Positions 1 through 13,200 of a stretch of 64,000 nt of DNA are shown here, in pieces; within the stretch, counting starts at the first letter, position 1; every line of letters begins with the position of its first letter. Origin of the DNA: Rhodosorus marinus (taxonomy: Eukaryota; Rhodophyta; Stylonematophyceae; Stylonematales; Stylonemataceae); assembly GCA_029953675.1 (NCBI GenBank), contig JAMWBK010000008.1, positions 1,397,001 to 1,461,000 on the forward strand, read 5' to 3'. A model generated the notes under the pieces. It worked only from the letters and a program-made list of their open reading frames with translations, had not been told where the DNA came from and did no database searches. The position numbers and the translations under genes are program-made.

Positions 1-168
1 TGGCAGCTCTCCAGTGTGTTTTCTCATATGAATTTTACAGTTAGCTTTCTTGTTGAAGGATCTGTCGCAGAACGTGCACCGAAAAAGCTGCACACCGCCT
101 TCCACGACCATCCTTGGCTCTGGACCCTCCCCTTCTCTCCCTCCACCAGGTCCGCCGGTGGACGCCAT
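1..168 (-). CDS. C2H2 zinc finger protein, partial (runs off left edge)
   Basis: On the minus strand, an open frame from an ATG at 168 reads to the window edge (56 codons). A glycine-rich stretch of about 35 residues is followed by one clear C2H2 finger: FRCTFC, then F, then HMRKH and the TGE linker. The TGE linker is what normally joins tandem fingers, so more fingers probably lie beyond the edge. C2H2 fingers usually bind DNA in the nucleus. The start is uncertain: the frame stays open for about 13 codons upstream, and an upstream exon is possible. The motif is read directly; the transcription-factor role is inferred. Confidence 0.7.
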   Translation of the reverse strand, partial: MASTGGPGGGREGEGPEPRMVVEGGVQLFRCTFCDRSFNKKANCKIHMRKHTGELP

Positions 169-1371
169 CCCATTCGACTCACCCACGGGGATGCTCAATG
201 TCGCTCAGCAGTTGCCAAGGTCCGTCAACAATCACGGGTATCCCCGTCTTAGTCTCATCCAGCAATTCTCGGGGACCTGCAACACTTTAACCTTGCAAAA
301 TGGGAACCAAAAAAAGTATTTTCCACCTGACAAACAAACACAGTCCAACCTGCTGCTCAGTCGCGGGCGCAACTCTAGCATCAAAATGTACAGTCCTCGC
401 AAGCGGGTTCCGCGGTCTGTAACTCTCAATCCCGGTCTTTCTTGAGCACGAAGGGGGCGAGTAACTCGCTTTACGAAAGCGCCTCCCAAAAAGACAAGAC
501 TTGCCAAGGTTCAATGGGGTATTCACGAAATTTTTACTCACAACGCAGGATCCAGAATATGCCATCTCGGCCATCGGCAGGTCAAAGTAGTCAGATTCCC
601 TGAGAAATGCATCAGGGCCGGTAGGCCGCAACCACAAAGGGCCTCAGTGGATCTGAACATCCCAAACATACTTGATATTATTAAAACAAATTGACGTTCC
701 GCAAGTAGCCCTCGCTCCTCTCGGCCATGTTGTGGCACAATTGCTAACGTTCCCCCCCTGCTACCCCAGGCTAACGTCCATCCATTGTCTCTGGCATATT
801 TTGGGTTCAGTATTGGCTTGTCAACTAGGAAGTTTCAGTCTCAGATTCCTAACGGTTTCGGAACCCTTGTAAACAGGATTCTGGTTTCGCCGAACCGCCT
901 GTAACTTTTTTTTTCTCATACCCAGGGTGGGTTTTTTTTTTTTAACATTTGGGAAGCTACCGTAGTTTTTCCCATTCCGGACATTCTGAACCTATTCCAC
1001 GGACTACCGCAAAGAAAACCAAAAACCAATCTACGTCCCGCCCCTCAGCAAACATGAACGGGGCAAAAGTTGTAGCAGACAATCTGCAGAGCAGGGGGAA
1101 AACGTTAGACTCAAAGCCATCAAAACAAGGACCCCATTTATGAGATAGACAAGAAATAGATTCCCCAAAACCAAAGAATCGTAAATTTAGGTGATTTCCT
1201 ACAATCATACCAATCCCCCCCTCACTTACTCGAAACCCTCTAATAATTCAAAGAAAACAACTATGTAAGTATATTGGAATCCTGTTAATTTAACATTTTA
1301 CCCCTTTATTCTCAGATTCTGGAACTCGGAGAATCCTGATATATTATTTTCAATATTCATGGATCTATTTT

Positions 1372-1417
1372 ACAGCTGTCCGAATCTTTGAGAAGATGAG
1401 AAGATTCGGACAGCTGT
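1372..1417. repeat. Perfect 17-bp inverted repeat
   Basis: Arms 1372-1388 and 1401-1417 are exact reverse complements around a 12-base spacer, built on ACAGCTGTCCGAATCTT. It lies in non-coding DNA. A hairpin RNA, a small foldback element and chance are all possible. Confidence 0.8.
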
Positions 1418-3015
1418 CGTTTCGCGTAGGGCAAGAAAACAAGGAAAAATTAAACCTTTCTCGTGGGTTTTTGAGGGGAGCAATATTTTTAAGAAAAACT
1501 CGCCATTTTCTTAGAAAAAATACAGTTTATAATCGCAATCCTATATGCCGCTCTCTCTGCGGGGTACACGGATAGGTCATCAATAGGAACCTACCCTTGG
1601 CGAAAATATGCAAGAAAGGGTTTTTGTTTTTGTTTATTTACTTAGTGGATGTCGACCATGTTTCACGCCTCGAAACCTCCATGTGGATTCGAACATGGAA
1701 GAATTTCAACGAATCATTGATGAAAGTGTTTAGGGTAGACGATGCTCAGACCTATGAAAGGCGAGGAAAAAGCAACTGAAGTCCTCGCGGGCCGATGTCT
1801 GTCACCTCTTGAGCTTCAGCACTTTGTGCATACACTACAGGGCCATGGAGTCGCGGCAATCTATCTTATGCTTGTGGCTGCACTAATGCAGCCTCTTGCG
1901 GCTGTGAAGTGTATAATGCGAACTAGTTACAAGGAACTAGGGCAAGATCCGCGGTTTGGCTCCTCGCGTTCGAAAGGTTTCAGAGTTCATCAGGTTTCGA
2001 TGTGAGGGAAAGAGTGAGAGATGCTCCGAAATCGCTCTACTCTCTGAGTTTCTGATCCCAGCTTCCCTATTGTAGCATTGTATTGCTACTACCCCGAGGA
2101 AGCTCTCCGCGCCCTCGCCCGAGTCGTCCTAGTGACTCCCCCCAAATATGTGCAGAGCTACTCTTCAGAGCAACACGAAGCGAAGTCGCTGGAAGCGAAC
2201 GCATTGTTTGCACAGAGCTTGGGTGTGACGCTGGGGATCTCTTCTTAATATTGTTGAAATAAGCTCCTCCTCTGGGAAACTTAGGCCCAGCGAGAGACAC
2301 GCTTATAATACATAGCACGGTTCCTGGCGTCTTGTTGAGGCTGACCGTCTGTTCTGCATCAAGATACTCCAATAACAAGAACCCGTGTGGCGTTTTAAAG
2401 AGAATAATGCATTCAACTGGACCTTTTCATTGAAGCACAAAGCCCAGCATGCACTGGCAGCGGCCGCGCATTTCTATCCATGCGCCTTTCGACTTGGCCG
2501 GAAGCGGAAGGCGACCACACTCCGCCGCAGAAATGCTTTGCTAATATGTGCTGCAGACGTTTCCAGCGCAACTTCGCAATTGTATCAGCGATAGCTAGTT
2601 CATGATTATCCTGAGACTCCTCCCTATCACTTGAGTGGGTAGGGACCCTAACCCCAGTGTGGTCAAACAGACTTTCACCTACAAAACGGATCTAGTAAAA
2701 CAAATATCGAGAGTGCTGAAACGTTTGTCTTCGCTACAGGAAAAATATCTAGAAGCTTTCCCCTGCGAGCGAATGATGTTAGCCGACAATGTAGCCACCT
2801 ACACTAGCCTCGTGAGCATCCCAGTTCCGATTCTAGCCGCGTGGTGAGCACCATTCCGTGGTGCGCAATGAACTTCCTGCTGAGCTTTTCCAGGCTCCTT
2901 GTCGCCACTGTGGCATGCAATTCGTTGACCATAAAAGTTAGTTCACACCAAGGTTGAATCCCGTCCAGGCGCTTTTTTTGGATAACAAAACCAGCGTCTG
3001 CATTCAAAGCAGTCC

Positions 3016-3081
3016 GCAGAAATGTTGGTTGCTGTGTTTAAGAGTTGTTTACTCAACTCTTAAATACAGCAACATTTCTGG
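3016..3081. repeat. Long imperfect inverted repeat
   Basis: The left arm (about 3016-3047) and right arm (about 3054-3081) pair over roughly 27 bases with a 4-base bulge in the left arm and a TTTACT loop. The core is TTTAAGAGTTG against CAACTCTTAAA. It is non-coding and could be a foldback element or a hairpin transcript. Confidence 0.75.
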
Positions 3082-4179
3082 TCGCTCATACATCTAACTA
3101 AAAAGAAGCCAAAATGGATGTTCCACTAAATTCATTTTCAGAACTTAATTTAACGGAATGCCCGAATTTTCTTTGAGGTCGGTTTCCCTCAAAACCCGAT
3201 TTTGGTTTGAAATTATTCTATGATACAGGAAACGGATTGTGAATGGACCGCAAATTGCCAACTGATCAATTGATTGAAAGCGGGCGATCGACCAAGCCTA
3301 GTGTCAGTTCAAAGGCGTTCGCTACTTCTCAATTGGACACAAAGGGTTTGTATCAATCGTAAATAAAAGCGATTTTACTGCCTTCACTGAAGCGTGGAGG
3401 CTTTGCTACATGCGTCGAGATCCTTTTGGTTCGCGTACTGTTTGATGGAGGAAGGCACGTTGCTTTATTGCGCAGGGTTTTGTTTCTTGCTCGATGACGA
3501 GTATTGGACTAGTACATGTGGCTTGGCTGGAGCATGGTTTCCATGCCCGTGTATGGTTCTTAGTACTGCCCTGTACAATACTACGAACGGTTCACACCGC
3601 TTTGCAGGAAAATGGTTATCTCTTGCATGCCTGCCTGTGGCTGAGTGATCTGCCGCTGCACCGTGTTTGCCAACTAGCTGGCTTGTGTTCCAAGCACCCG
3701 GGAAAAGAACATGGCGTTTGGGGGCCATAGGCTTCTCCGTAAATCTCCCAGAATTTCGTCCAAGAGCAACCCCTTGTTCGATACTATGCGATGATGGAAG
3801 CCGGGAGAACGGAAGGACGTGAAAACACAGATATCACTAAAACGCTCTTCACGTGTCCCTGCAACTTCTCCCACCCACCAACCCCCTCCCGGCGACTCAA
3901 CAGAAAACACCCCACAAAACGAAGCGTTAGTCCAATGTCTGAGAGGTTTTCCACTTTGGCCCTGAAGTAGAGCGGCGAATCGCAAAGCACAGTGATGTTA
4001 CATTCTTTTACTTTTGCTCTTAAAATGCATCCGAAATGAGTTTGTCAGTGTATCCGTCGCTGAATGGTCGTTAGTCTATACAGCACGCTTTCGTAGTTAA
4101 TTTTCGTTGTATGCACAAAAACAGATTTGATGATTTCGAGGCAACGGGATGAAAAGCAAAGTTGGTATTCATAATCATG

Positions 4180-4716
4180 TTAATTAGATCCGCGACGAGC
4201 GTCTTCAGGTTCGTTTTCACCTTTCCTAACGCTTTTCTCCTTCCGTCTTGTTAGCTGATAGTATCGATTTTTTGTCATGGCATCTGATCGGCCGGGTATA
4301 GCCTTTGCAATTCTGCTCCATGAGTTTCCATACTTCTTGTGTTCTCTTAGCAACGTAGCGTCCTCCTCTGCAGTCCATGGCCGTTTGTCAATATCCGGGC
4401 TCAAGTGATCCACCCATCTCAGCCGAACCTGCTTCCCCGATTTCCCCGGGAATTGGAGAGCAAGTTCACTCCAGTTCAATTTCTTTCGGGACTCCATAAG
4501 TTCTTTAAGCCTGAGGTCTTCTTCCCGCCTCCATCTAGGACGTGATCGTCCTTTTGACTGCGATGAACTAGCCTCGACCTTCTCCATTTCAGGTTTCTCA
4601 GCGTCATTGCACAACAGCATCGATATTGGAATCCCTCTTGATGACGACCCTGCACCGGCGGGCGACTTCTTGCTGCTGTCCGAAGAGTCTCCCATACCAA
4701 TCCAAAAGGACAACAT
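4180..4716 (-). CDS. R2R3-type Myb transcription factor
   Basis: An intronless 178-residue protein. Two SANT/Myb repeats occupy about residues 60-158. The first has regularly spaced Trp at 62, 82 and 101 (RWRREEDL, NWSELA, RLRWVDHL). The second has Trp at 114 and 133 (PWTAEEDATL, SWSRIAKAIPGRSD) and ends NRYYQL, so its third aromatic is Tyr where Trp is typical. The N-terminal 55 residues are Ser-rich and the tail is basic. Myb repeats bind DNA in the nucleus, and two repeats in tandem are enough for specific binding. Met-1 and Met-8 (MGDSSDSS) are both possible starts. It stands alone, with no neighbour within several kilobases. The target genes are unknown. Confidence 0.9.
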   Translation of the reverse strand: MLSFWIGMGDSSDSSKKSPAGAGSSSRGIPISMLLCNDAEKPEMEKVEASSSQSKGRSRPRWRREEDLRLKELMESRKKLNWSELALQFPGKSGKQVRLRWVDHLSPDIDKRPWTAEEDATLLREHKKYGNSWSRIAKAIPGRSDAMTKNRYYQLTRRKEKSVRKGENEPEDARRGSN

Positions 4717-7700
4717 TAGAAAAAATTCTTTGGTAGTAGTTGAGAATCACTGCGCCTTGTATCTCCCTCCCCACGGGACTAGCCGACCCAAAACAACGGA
4801 GCTCAACGCCCTCAACGCCCCCTGACCATGACTAACCCCGTAAGTCAACCCAGCCTACGCTCTCAGAAGATACAAAGTTGCAGTCTCAGCCAAACCAGGA
4901 CCCCTCGAACCGCCCTAAAAAGCTCACTCTCCCACAAGCAAGAAAACGCACACCGCCACACCGCCACACACCGCCACACGGTCAATTCGCCACTTAGCAA
5001 AAGTGTTGAAATTTTATCAAATGATTAATCCTCAACCCTCAACAAAAAAAAGAAAAAAGAATCCCTTTTCCCAAGAAAAAATTGGACGCTTCTGTCGCCT
5101 TGAGATCTACCAGCTCTCAGCCGGACCCAAACAAAAAACAGGACGACAACCCTCTCCCTCTTCCTCTCCCTCTCCCTCTCCCTCCAACTCTCCTTCCTTC
5201 AAGACTAGCTTGTCACTTTCACATTCATATACGCTCTCTCTCACAACTCGCAAAAACCAAAAAAAAAACCGACAACCGACAACCACGCCACTCGCTCTAC
5301 CCATCACGCACTCCATTCTTCACTCAATCGTTTCGTTCATATTTATGTAGCAGTCGCCCACCAACGAAAATCTGTAGAACAATCCAGCCGTTCACGTGTG
5401 TACTTTCTCCAAAACAAAATCCGTGCTAACATTAATACCGGCCTATTACCGACTTAAATCCCAACACACCCAAACAAACGCCACTTCCCCCCCCCCCCCC
5501 TCTTCTCCGCGATCCCTCCAACTTACTCCAGTAGTACACAATAAAAAAAAATTCCTTCCTCCAGGTTTTGTTTTCGCACATCCTATCTGGTATCGAACAA
5601 CTTAGCGCAACCAAAGTTGTATCTCCTTTGTTGGAATCCCCCCGACACAAAAACCCCTTCCCAACTTCTCCCTATGGTCTAAAAATACGATTGAAAAACG
5701 GACAGTTCAAACCCGCTAGGTTTTCCCGTTGCCGAAATTATATGGCATCTTTTCCGTCTTCTCGACTCATTTTTCGTATCTTTTTTAATCGTTTGGATGA
5801 TAGGGTTCATTGAAACCAACCCCCCCCCCCTCCGCTAGTGGAGTTCGGTTAATCCCACGTCCCCCCTCCGTCGAGCAGTCTCGCAAGGGAACAGAACGTA
5901 CCACCCCTTTGTCAATCATTTCCTAGCTTGATGCCTTCACGACAAAAGAAATACGAGAAACATCTCGGGCTGAGCATTTTTCGAAAAACAATCCCCCCCT
6001 CTCGTTCGGTCCCCACCCCAAAAAACAAAAACCCTGTTGAAGGGAATGGTGAGTCCAGCGACTTCTGTTTACACCCCCCAAAGTGTTAATGTTTCCTCTT
6101 GTTTTTGTTACCTTTAAATGCGATTATGCGATAAAACTTTCGCCATTCTACAAACAAGAATATCGGTTGATCTTCTCATATCGCTAAAAAAACGTAGACA
6201 CCCCTAAACGAACAAGGCCACCAGCTGTTCTAAAAGATTCTCGGAATACGTCGACGCAAATTTAGTTTTCGTTTTTAATAGGTTTGGAGTTCATTTTTTT
6301 GCGTTGCAAATTTGACACTGAAGACTAGAATAAACAAACACATCGCGACACACACAGATACAAACACCCCCGGCCCCGGGCCCCCGATCTCCCCCCCTAA
6401 TTCCACGACTCTCCTGAATGAGTTGCCGTAGGTCCCCCCTATACATTATGCTCCATTGACAACGTTCATAAATTTGCTGTGTGGAAGAAAGTGTATTTCG
6501 AAACGGTGGTCATGGCAGTAGAGAACGTGTTGTTGGGGAGGGACGCGCGAGTGCGGAATTCTTTCCATTCTGTTGAATATCTTTTGTATTTATAATGTCT
6601 TTTATGATCGCCAAGTCAATTTGTCAAATAAGCAGCCTTCGTGGAGAGTTTCCCCTGCCTCCACAGGCTGACATCAATTGATAAGCGAAGACCTCGCGAT
6701 TTTTTACTAACACTAATAGGACGACTCCTTCTGTTTGCGTCCACGCACCGGGACAATTTTTTAGGGGGCTTTATCCCATATCCGAACGCGAAAGGACCCC
6801 CCGACGATTTTAAGGAACGGGCCGTATGTACCCTAGAGTTTTACCAGGTCTAAAGAATGCGGCGGGATAAGTCGTGGCATTGGGTTTTACCAGGAATTTT
6901 GGGAGCTTCGGACAAACGCAATACCTACCGGAAAACTAACTGACTTTGTGTTTGGTATTCAACTCCAGCGACTATATGAGAACTAGAGTCTACCGGTCTT
7001 AGTGGATGGGGGGGGTTGATTCATGGTGCAAAGGGGCGAGGACGAGATGGAGAGCGCTTCGCATATCTCCATCTCAATGTAACTATGTTTTGTACTAGCG
7101 AACAAAGCGAACGTGCACCACCACCTTTGACCTAGGTTAGGTCCTGCAAGATTCTTCCAACCGCAGATGGGCTCGAACAGCTTGAAGGGTCCATCCTTAG
7201 TTCAACCACATGAATAACGCGAATATAGCCGGTCCTTCGGTTCCAAATCCTCTTCAGATGTCAGGCTCTCCTCGCTACTTACGAACGAGGACAGGAGCTC
7301 TCCTATGCTGTTGACAGTTCAGACGAGGGAACCGTTGTCTTACAATGCTTCAAGCCCAATCACTAGGGATTCAAACCAACGCGTCGGTTTCAAGAACCAT
7401 CCAAAAGTTTCCATTAATTCAAATACCTTTGGTGTCCATACAACAAAGTGAGGATATATGTCCAAGTCTACGGCAGGTCACATTGTTTTTCCCGCTCCAC
7501 CATCAGTCCGCGTTCGATTTTGCGAAAGCCTCCGCGCATCATCATCGCAATATTTGTTGTCTTTTATTGTCCTGAGAGCCAAAAAAACGTGATCCTCTTT
7601 CATGAATATAACTTAGGATATGAGGTTTCACATGGACAAAACCTATGAGATTGCACGGAATAAATGAAGTTCCATTGCTGCTAATTCGCCAATCAAACAC

Positions 7701-10191
7701 AACGCTTGACTCTATAACGGGTGCGGGCTTCAAATCCCCCAGGGTACCAAAAGAAATTCTTTTTACGGCAGGACCGGATTGTGTCCTATCTAAAAGTAAA
7801 AGAAAGCTGTTCATGAAAACCGCAATCTCCTTTTTCGCTCTGCAATTTCTTGTCTATCTTGGAAATATAAGGGGGTAAGACAAGCTAATTAGTTTACCGC
7901 ATAGAAGTTCTTTTTTGAGTGCCTTATTCCAAAATAGATAATTTGAGGACCTCGTTTTTCATCAGGGCAGAAAATCGAGGTCCTCAAATATATCGAATAA
8001 AAAACAGACGAACAAATCCCCGATCAGGTTGAGCTTTGAGTAAGGAAAAAACTTAAAAAAAGAGGCAATATAGCAACCCCAAGAGATTTTCAATTATTGG
8101 GGATTTGTTTACGGGGAATGCGCGTTTCCCAAAACTTTGTATTTGCAAGCTCTTTGGTGTCTACTAAAAGAATCGAGAAATGTTAATGAAAATAAGTCAG
8201 TCAATCAACTACAAAACACTGCCAAAGGACGCACATTTAGCGTATTTAATTGAAAGTTAGCATAGGTGTACAATATTGTCTTCCGGTGAGGGCTGGAATC
8301 GAAACCATCGTCGTCTATTGACGTGAATCATATCCAGTGATGATGAGTATCAAAACCGGTTATGTTCCGCTCTCTGGGAGGTTGCTGCGGGTAGTAGTAC
8401 AGAGCATAGAGCGGAGGAGGCAGTTGAAAAATAATTCTATTAGAAACTGATGACAAGCGGAAAAATCATCCCACCAGACCTCAACGAGTGTACTCAACGT
8501 AGCGTCTCAAGTTTGGGTCACACCAGCTCGCGCCGCAAGGGCCCGTGTTTTTTGGCATAAAAAGAAACCCCCGAAATTAGCTTCCCTCGCAGTGGTACAC
8601 CGTACACCCCCACTCCAGGGGCCCCCCCGTCCTCCTGTTCGAAGCTGGTCAAAAATTGTAAAAGATATATTGAAAAGTGGTTGTTTGTTTAAGACGCTTG
8701 GTCCTCCAGAGTACATGATACTCTATCATATCTTCAAATATTTCCCGAACTGTGGCGCGAATTGTCCTGGGGGGTACGAGCTGTTTTAGCTCAGGATGCC
8801 CAAGGGGGGGGGAAAGTTACAAGACCGACAGATTGGACCTAGCAAGAAGAGAAGTCATTGTAAGCTGCTTGATGACGAGTATGGTAGTAATAACTTGAGA
8901 AGCGCACTCACGGACCTATACGCAGCATTCTGGGCAAGCCGTAATACCTAGTCCGAAAGCAGCCAGACGCCCAACTGCTTAGAAGTCATTTTACACAATC
9001 TTTAGCACGCGCCCAAACCCCACCCTAGTCGCTAGAAGCTCCCTTTTTTTTATGCCCACAGTTGAACTGGACTAGTGCTCCGTTCTCATCAAAAGGGACT
9101 CCGCGACCCTCACCTAAAAAAGAAAATCCTGAAAGCTTCGGGCAAGAGAGGATATGGTGGAAGGTTTTTTTTTTCTAAAAGATCCAGTGGTTTAGGCCCA
9201 TATCAAAATACAAAAATAAGCTCATCCGACCTTTGGAAAATCATTAATCGTCGCCGAAATATATTTTCCGGATTATTCTCTGTCTACAAGATAGTTTCTC
9301 ACGTTTTTCCCCTCCGCAACTCCCCCACACCTAACCTTGACATAGACCCCGCCCTGTTTACATTGGAAAATCTAAGAAAAAAAGATTCAAAATTTGGACA
9401 TCGATTGCATTTCTGAATTTATTTCATCACATTTTAATCAAGTCAGACTCGTGAGGACCGCTCACCGTCTTCCCCCTTCAGGATCCTTCAATAAACATTC
9501 CTTTTTCTTATTGTAAATACACCTGATCAATCTTATTGTTTGTCGGTGAAATCAACTCCGATAGGAACATAGTGGATTGATCGTGCCGCATCTTCGGAGG
9601 GGGGGGAGGGGAATTCCCGTCTTTACCCCCTTGGTCGATGTCTATATTAAATTCTTAATTTGTTTAAGTAATTACAATGATATATCTTTCTGAAATTAAA
9701 AGCTTTTGAAGTAAAAACCTGTGCTACAAGAGAAGATAGTTTACCAGAATCAAGTCTTCTACTTTTCCCCCAAGGGGGAGGGAGAACGGCCTGACCCCTC
9801 TACTGTCGTTAAGGGCATATAGATATGATTTTTGATGATTGTTTTTCGGGAGAACACGCCAGATTTTAAACACCCTCTAGATGCTCACTAGATCCCCTAG
9901 ACTTTCTTCGGCAGGCACGCTCGATACAAGTGAAGACCAGAGAAGCGAATGCATGTACCCATGAGAGCCCGCCAAAGCGGCTAGATTAGCATCCAACATA
10001 AAAAGAGTTAACTGTCGTCAACTCTGGGTGAGCTATTTTCATAAACGTAGGGGAACCTGATCCCGACTGCGTGAGCTATTTTCGTCAACAGGAAATGACT
10101 TACTCCCAGCTGGAGCTCGTTTTAAGGGATGTTATAGGACGTGGCACCGGATAAATCAAAACTGGAGCGAACGAGAAAAGAACTAGATCTG
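4717..10191. other. Gene-poor, homopolymer-rich stretch
   Basis: No supported gene. It begins with pyrimidine-rich DNA (the CT tract near 5150-5200 and a C-run near 5490), continues with many poly-C, poly-A and poly-T runs, and is AT-rich from about 6.1 to 9.8 kb. Open frames reach about 115 codons but are low in complexity and look like composition effects. Confidence 0.5.
7941..7989. repeat. 14-bp inverted repeat
   Basis: ATTTGAGGACCTCG at 7941-7954 is exactly complementary to 7976-7989, with a 21-base spacer. Flanking T-runs and A-runs extend the pairing. Function unknown. Confidence 0.7.
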
Positions 10192-10290
10192 ATCAGTTTA
10201 CGTAGATCCGTGGTGAGCTGAGTACATCTTGTCTCGTGTTTCTTTCAACGTCTAATCCGAGATCAGTTTACGTAGACCGCGTGGTGAGGG
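10192..10290. repeat. Short direct repeat pair, 70-bp period
   Basis: GATCAGTTTACGTAGA followed by a near-identical GTGGTGAG block occurs near 10192 and again near 10262. Just upstream (10030-10085) GTGAGCTATTTTC also occurs twice. These look like local duplications in decayed repetitive DNA. Confidence 0.6.
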
Positions 10291-13200
10291 GTGTACACAG
10301 GGTCTTTTCTATCGTAACAAGCTAGCTCTTATGTCAAAGCTTCGAACGGGTCAATCTATTCGGCGCCGAATGCCCTTCACGTCGGGTTTCTGTTGTACAA
10401 ACGGCCGTGACGACTGCCGCAAGCTTGCCTCCAACAAACCGACAATTAATCCTCGACAAGAATCGGAATTTCGAAACTCGGGCTCCCTGAATTCCACTGC
10501 GGGGCAGTTTAGGCTTAGCCCTAAAAGAAGATTGAGAAGTATTAGCTAATCATTAGTTCTAGGAGGCTCTCTTACTATATTCTACGAATATTCTAGTCAA
10601 GACCGGTCAGTATGGGGATTCACTGGACCAGATAGAGTCACTTATGGACGTAGTGTTTGTTAGGGTTCTAAGTTGGTTTGCTCTACTTGGAGGTATTTCG
10701 AAGTTAATGGAAGTAAGGGGGAAAACAATTAAGGTTGGAGTGGAACGTCAGAGATTCAAGTTCCAGACACGATCCAAGAGCCCCACAGGTTGACAGTATT
10801 CCCAAAGGTCTCCAACGAGAGGAGCCTGTTGGAAGATCGTTCTTATCCAACACCTGTTTTTCTTGGCCTGTTTGTGTAGCGCTGAACCGTGACAAGCAAC
10901 CAAGCGATTTCTTGCACCATTTCTAGTCGAATGCAATTTCAAGTTCCAGTCACCGCAAGGGCAGGGGGTTCCCCCGGCTTTGGTCACCGTCCACATCCTG
11001 GATACTATACCGCAGTCATTGATGCCGTGGGAGAATGTGGAGCAGATGAGCTTCGTAGTCTCCCGAATTGATACAGATAAGCATCCGTCGGCTTCGGTGG
11101 TCGTGGCTATGGAGAATATTCTCGTTCGAGGCTGAAGCAGTCTTCCACGCGCAAGCAACTGCTCAGGGTTTGAACTACATTCTTGGGCACCAATGTCTGC
11201 GGCTTGCTGGCCCTTAGGAAAGGAGCTGGGGGGTTCCAGGTTCCACATTTATAGATGACGTCAAGTTCATGCCAATTCAGACGTATCGGCAAGAAATCAT
11301 ATGCTGGTCGAAACGTGGGATTCCACGGCCGCTTCACTCGGGCCGCAGACTCTTAAAACGACGCCTGAGCTCTTCAGGCGGAGTGCCCAAATGAATCCAG
11401 CGACCAGGCGATGATGGCGGTGGTGACTTGGCATTGTAGCAAATGGGATGGTCTGCCTGAGTCGCGGACAGGCTGGAGAACCCGATGCGTGCTTTCAAAT
11501 GCTTGTTCCAGCGGCTCAGCGAATGTGTGCTCGGATTCTGTGATCAAACTCGGGTTTTCCACTTGCTTAAGAACTGTTCGCGGGGGACGGGACAGGTGCG
11601 CTGACAATCTGATCTGCCGCCGGTCGCTCCTCCGTGACTTTGAGACGACCTCGTACGAAAAACCATTCACCCGAGGTATTAAGTCTGAAGGAGGGTCGGA
11701 TTCGCCGAACCGCCAATACATACTGCGGTGAGAAAAGGGCTTGTTCTAGCAAGAGGGCACGGTCTAATACTGCATGGACTTCAGCTGGTTCAAGCTCACT
11801 ATTGGAGGGCATTGCACTCTTGTAGCAAGTGTGAAAGCTCCAATCAGCGTTGTGGGAGGCGCACCACAAGACGAAGGAGAAAATATAACGCCTCTTGGTT
11901 GGGCGGATAGTCCAACCCGAAATTTTGACGTTCTCGTTGGCCCGAAGACTGTTTCTCCCGCACAGGTACGAGCTCGCGTACAGTTTATCCAGGTCCAAGA
12001 GCTGCACAAATCGGCTACGGCAGCTGCCTACCGCGGCGAGACGCGAGCGCTCTCAACGTGCTCTAGGCATACCCGAACCCGCTGTCCAGAGATCTCACTC
12101 TTCTACAAACTAACTAGCGGAAACACGGAAAGACCAGCCCGATCTTTCTCGATCGCATGCAGAACAAGTTGAGCATTTCGTTGGCATAGAATTCGGTTCA
12201 ACTGTGCTCTTGCCGCTGTGTGGATGTTCTTCACAATCGTGGTAGGTGGGTGGCCGCTGCTCGCGGAAATTCCATGCCCTCCTTACCCAGGCGCCAGTAC
12301 GTCTCCAGAACCAAAGGGACCAGTATCATGTCCCGTTGATCCGCCATCACCTACCCTAGTGCGGTTTCTTTATGTGCTTAGCTTTCTGAACGGCAAACCC
12401 ATTCGTCCAGTTCGTGTGCTGGGCATGTGCCTCTGCAGCGGCTCTGTCACCACACATCAAGAACATACATCCGACCGCTAGTCGGGTACTGTGCAACCTG
12501 ATAAGGTCGGTTGCGGACCCAACAAGTAACCTTGAACGCTTTACCAAGAGGACGGCACTACCACCTGGAGGGATCCCAAATTAAAACGAATGAGTGTAAA
12601 AAAGTGGCAAAAAAGTGTAAAAGGTGTAAAACGCAAGGAACTGAGCAAAAGGTTTTAAGAAAAGCTCAGACCACTGTCTATAGAGCAATGAGAGCTGGGG
12701 TATGAGGACAATGACCTGGGCAAACTCATGAAGTTTTGTTCGCGAGCTTTTGAAAACCCCTGAGTATCTTATCTGTTCTGAACAGGCTCTTAGAGTAATA
12801 TGGATAATGCCTATACACAAATGGAGTATCCTAGGGTCGGTCGACCTTAGATAAAGCGTAAAAAAGTGTAAAAAGTGTTAAAAATTCTCAAGAGGGTACC
12901 ACATAAAGGTGGAGTCTCCCCCCCCCCCTCCCCGCCGCGCCGCGGCTTTACTGAGGACCCCGGTGGCTACTCCACAGATAACTCCGCGAACGACCAGAGG
13001 TTTAACCATCTGCTGGGCTCCTCCTTGAGCTCATTGTGCCTTCGAGCGCGCATCCCTGATGATGTCCTACATCAATTTTAAGTGCTGAATTCATCTAACA
13101 TCATGTGGTTGTCCACAAACGGCGCGGGTAAGGGCCCGGCCCAAGCCGGGTAGAGATTGTACCAACAGCCTTCAAATGCTCCACACAATCCCTGCCCTGC

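Larger units (their letters stand above)
169..4179. other. Gap without a supported gene
   Basis: Only short frames on both strands, none with a recognisable family, apart from a possible 5' extension of the zinc finger gene just above 168. The stretch has T-runs near 905-940 and two good inverted repeats, annotated separately. A GC-richer patch around 1740-2600 looks like old coding or transposon sequence, but I could not assign it. Confidence 0.5.

Noticed and set aside
5140-5200. CT-rich tract as a possible regulatory element
   Set aside because: Simple low-complexity DNA with no gene nearby to regulate.
10748-11248. Minus frame of 166 codons
   Set aside because: No domain or motif; overlaps other frames of similar size on the opposite strand. 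Treated as unassigned repeat debris.
11567-12172. Overlapping long frames on both strands, checked for copia integrase or Pol
   Set aside because: No zinc finger, DDE or RVT_2 landmark could be aligned; resemblance too weak.
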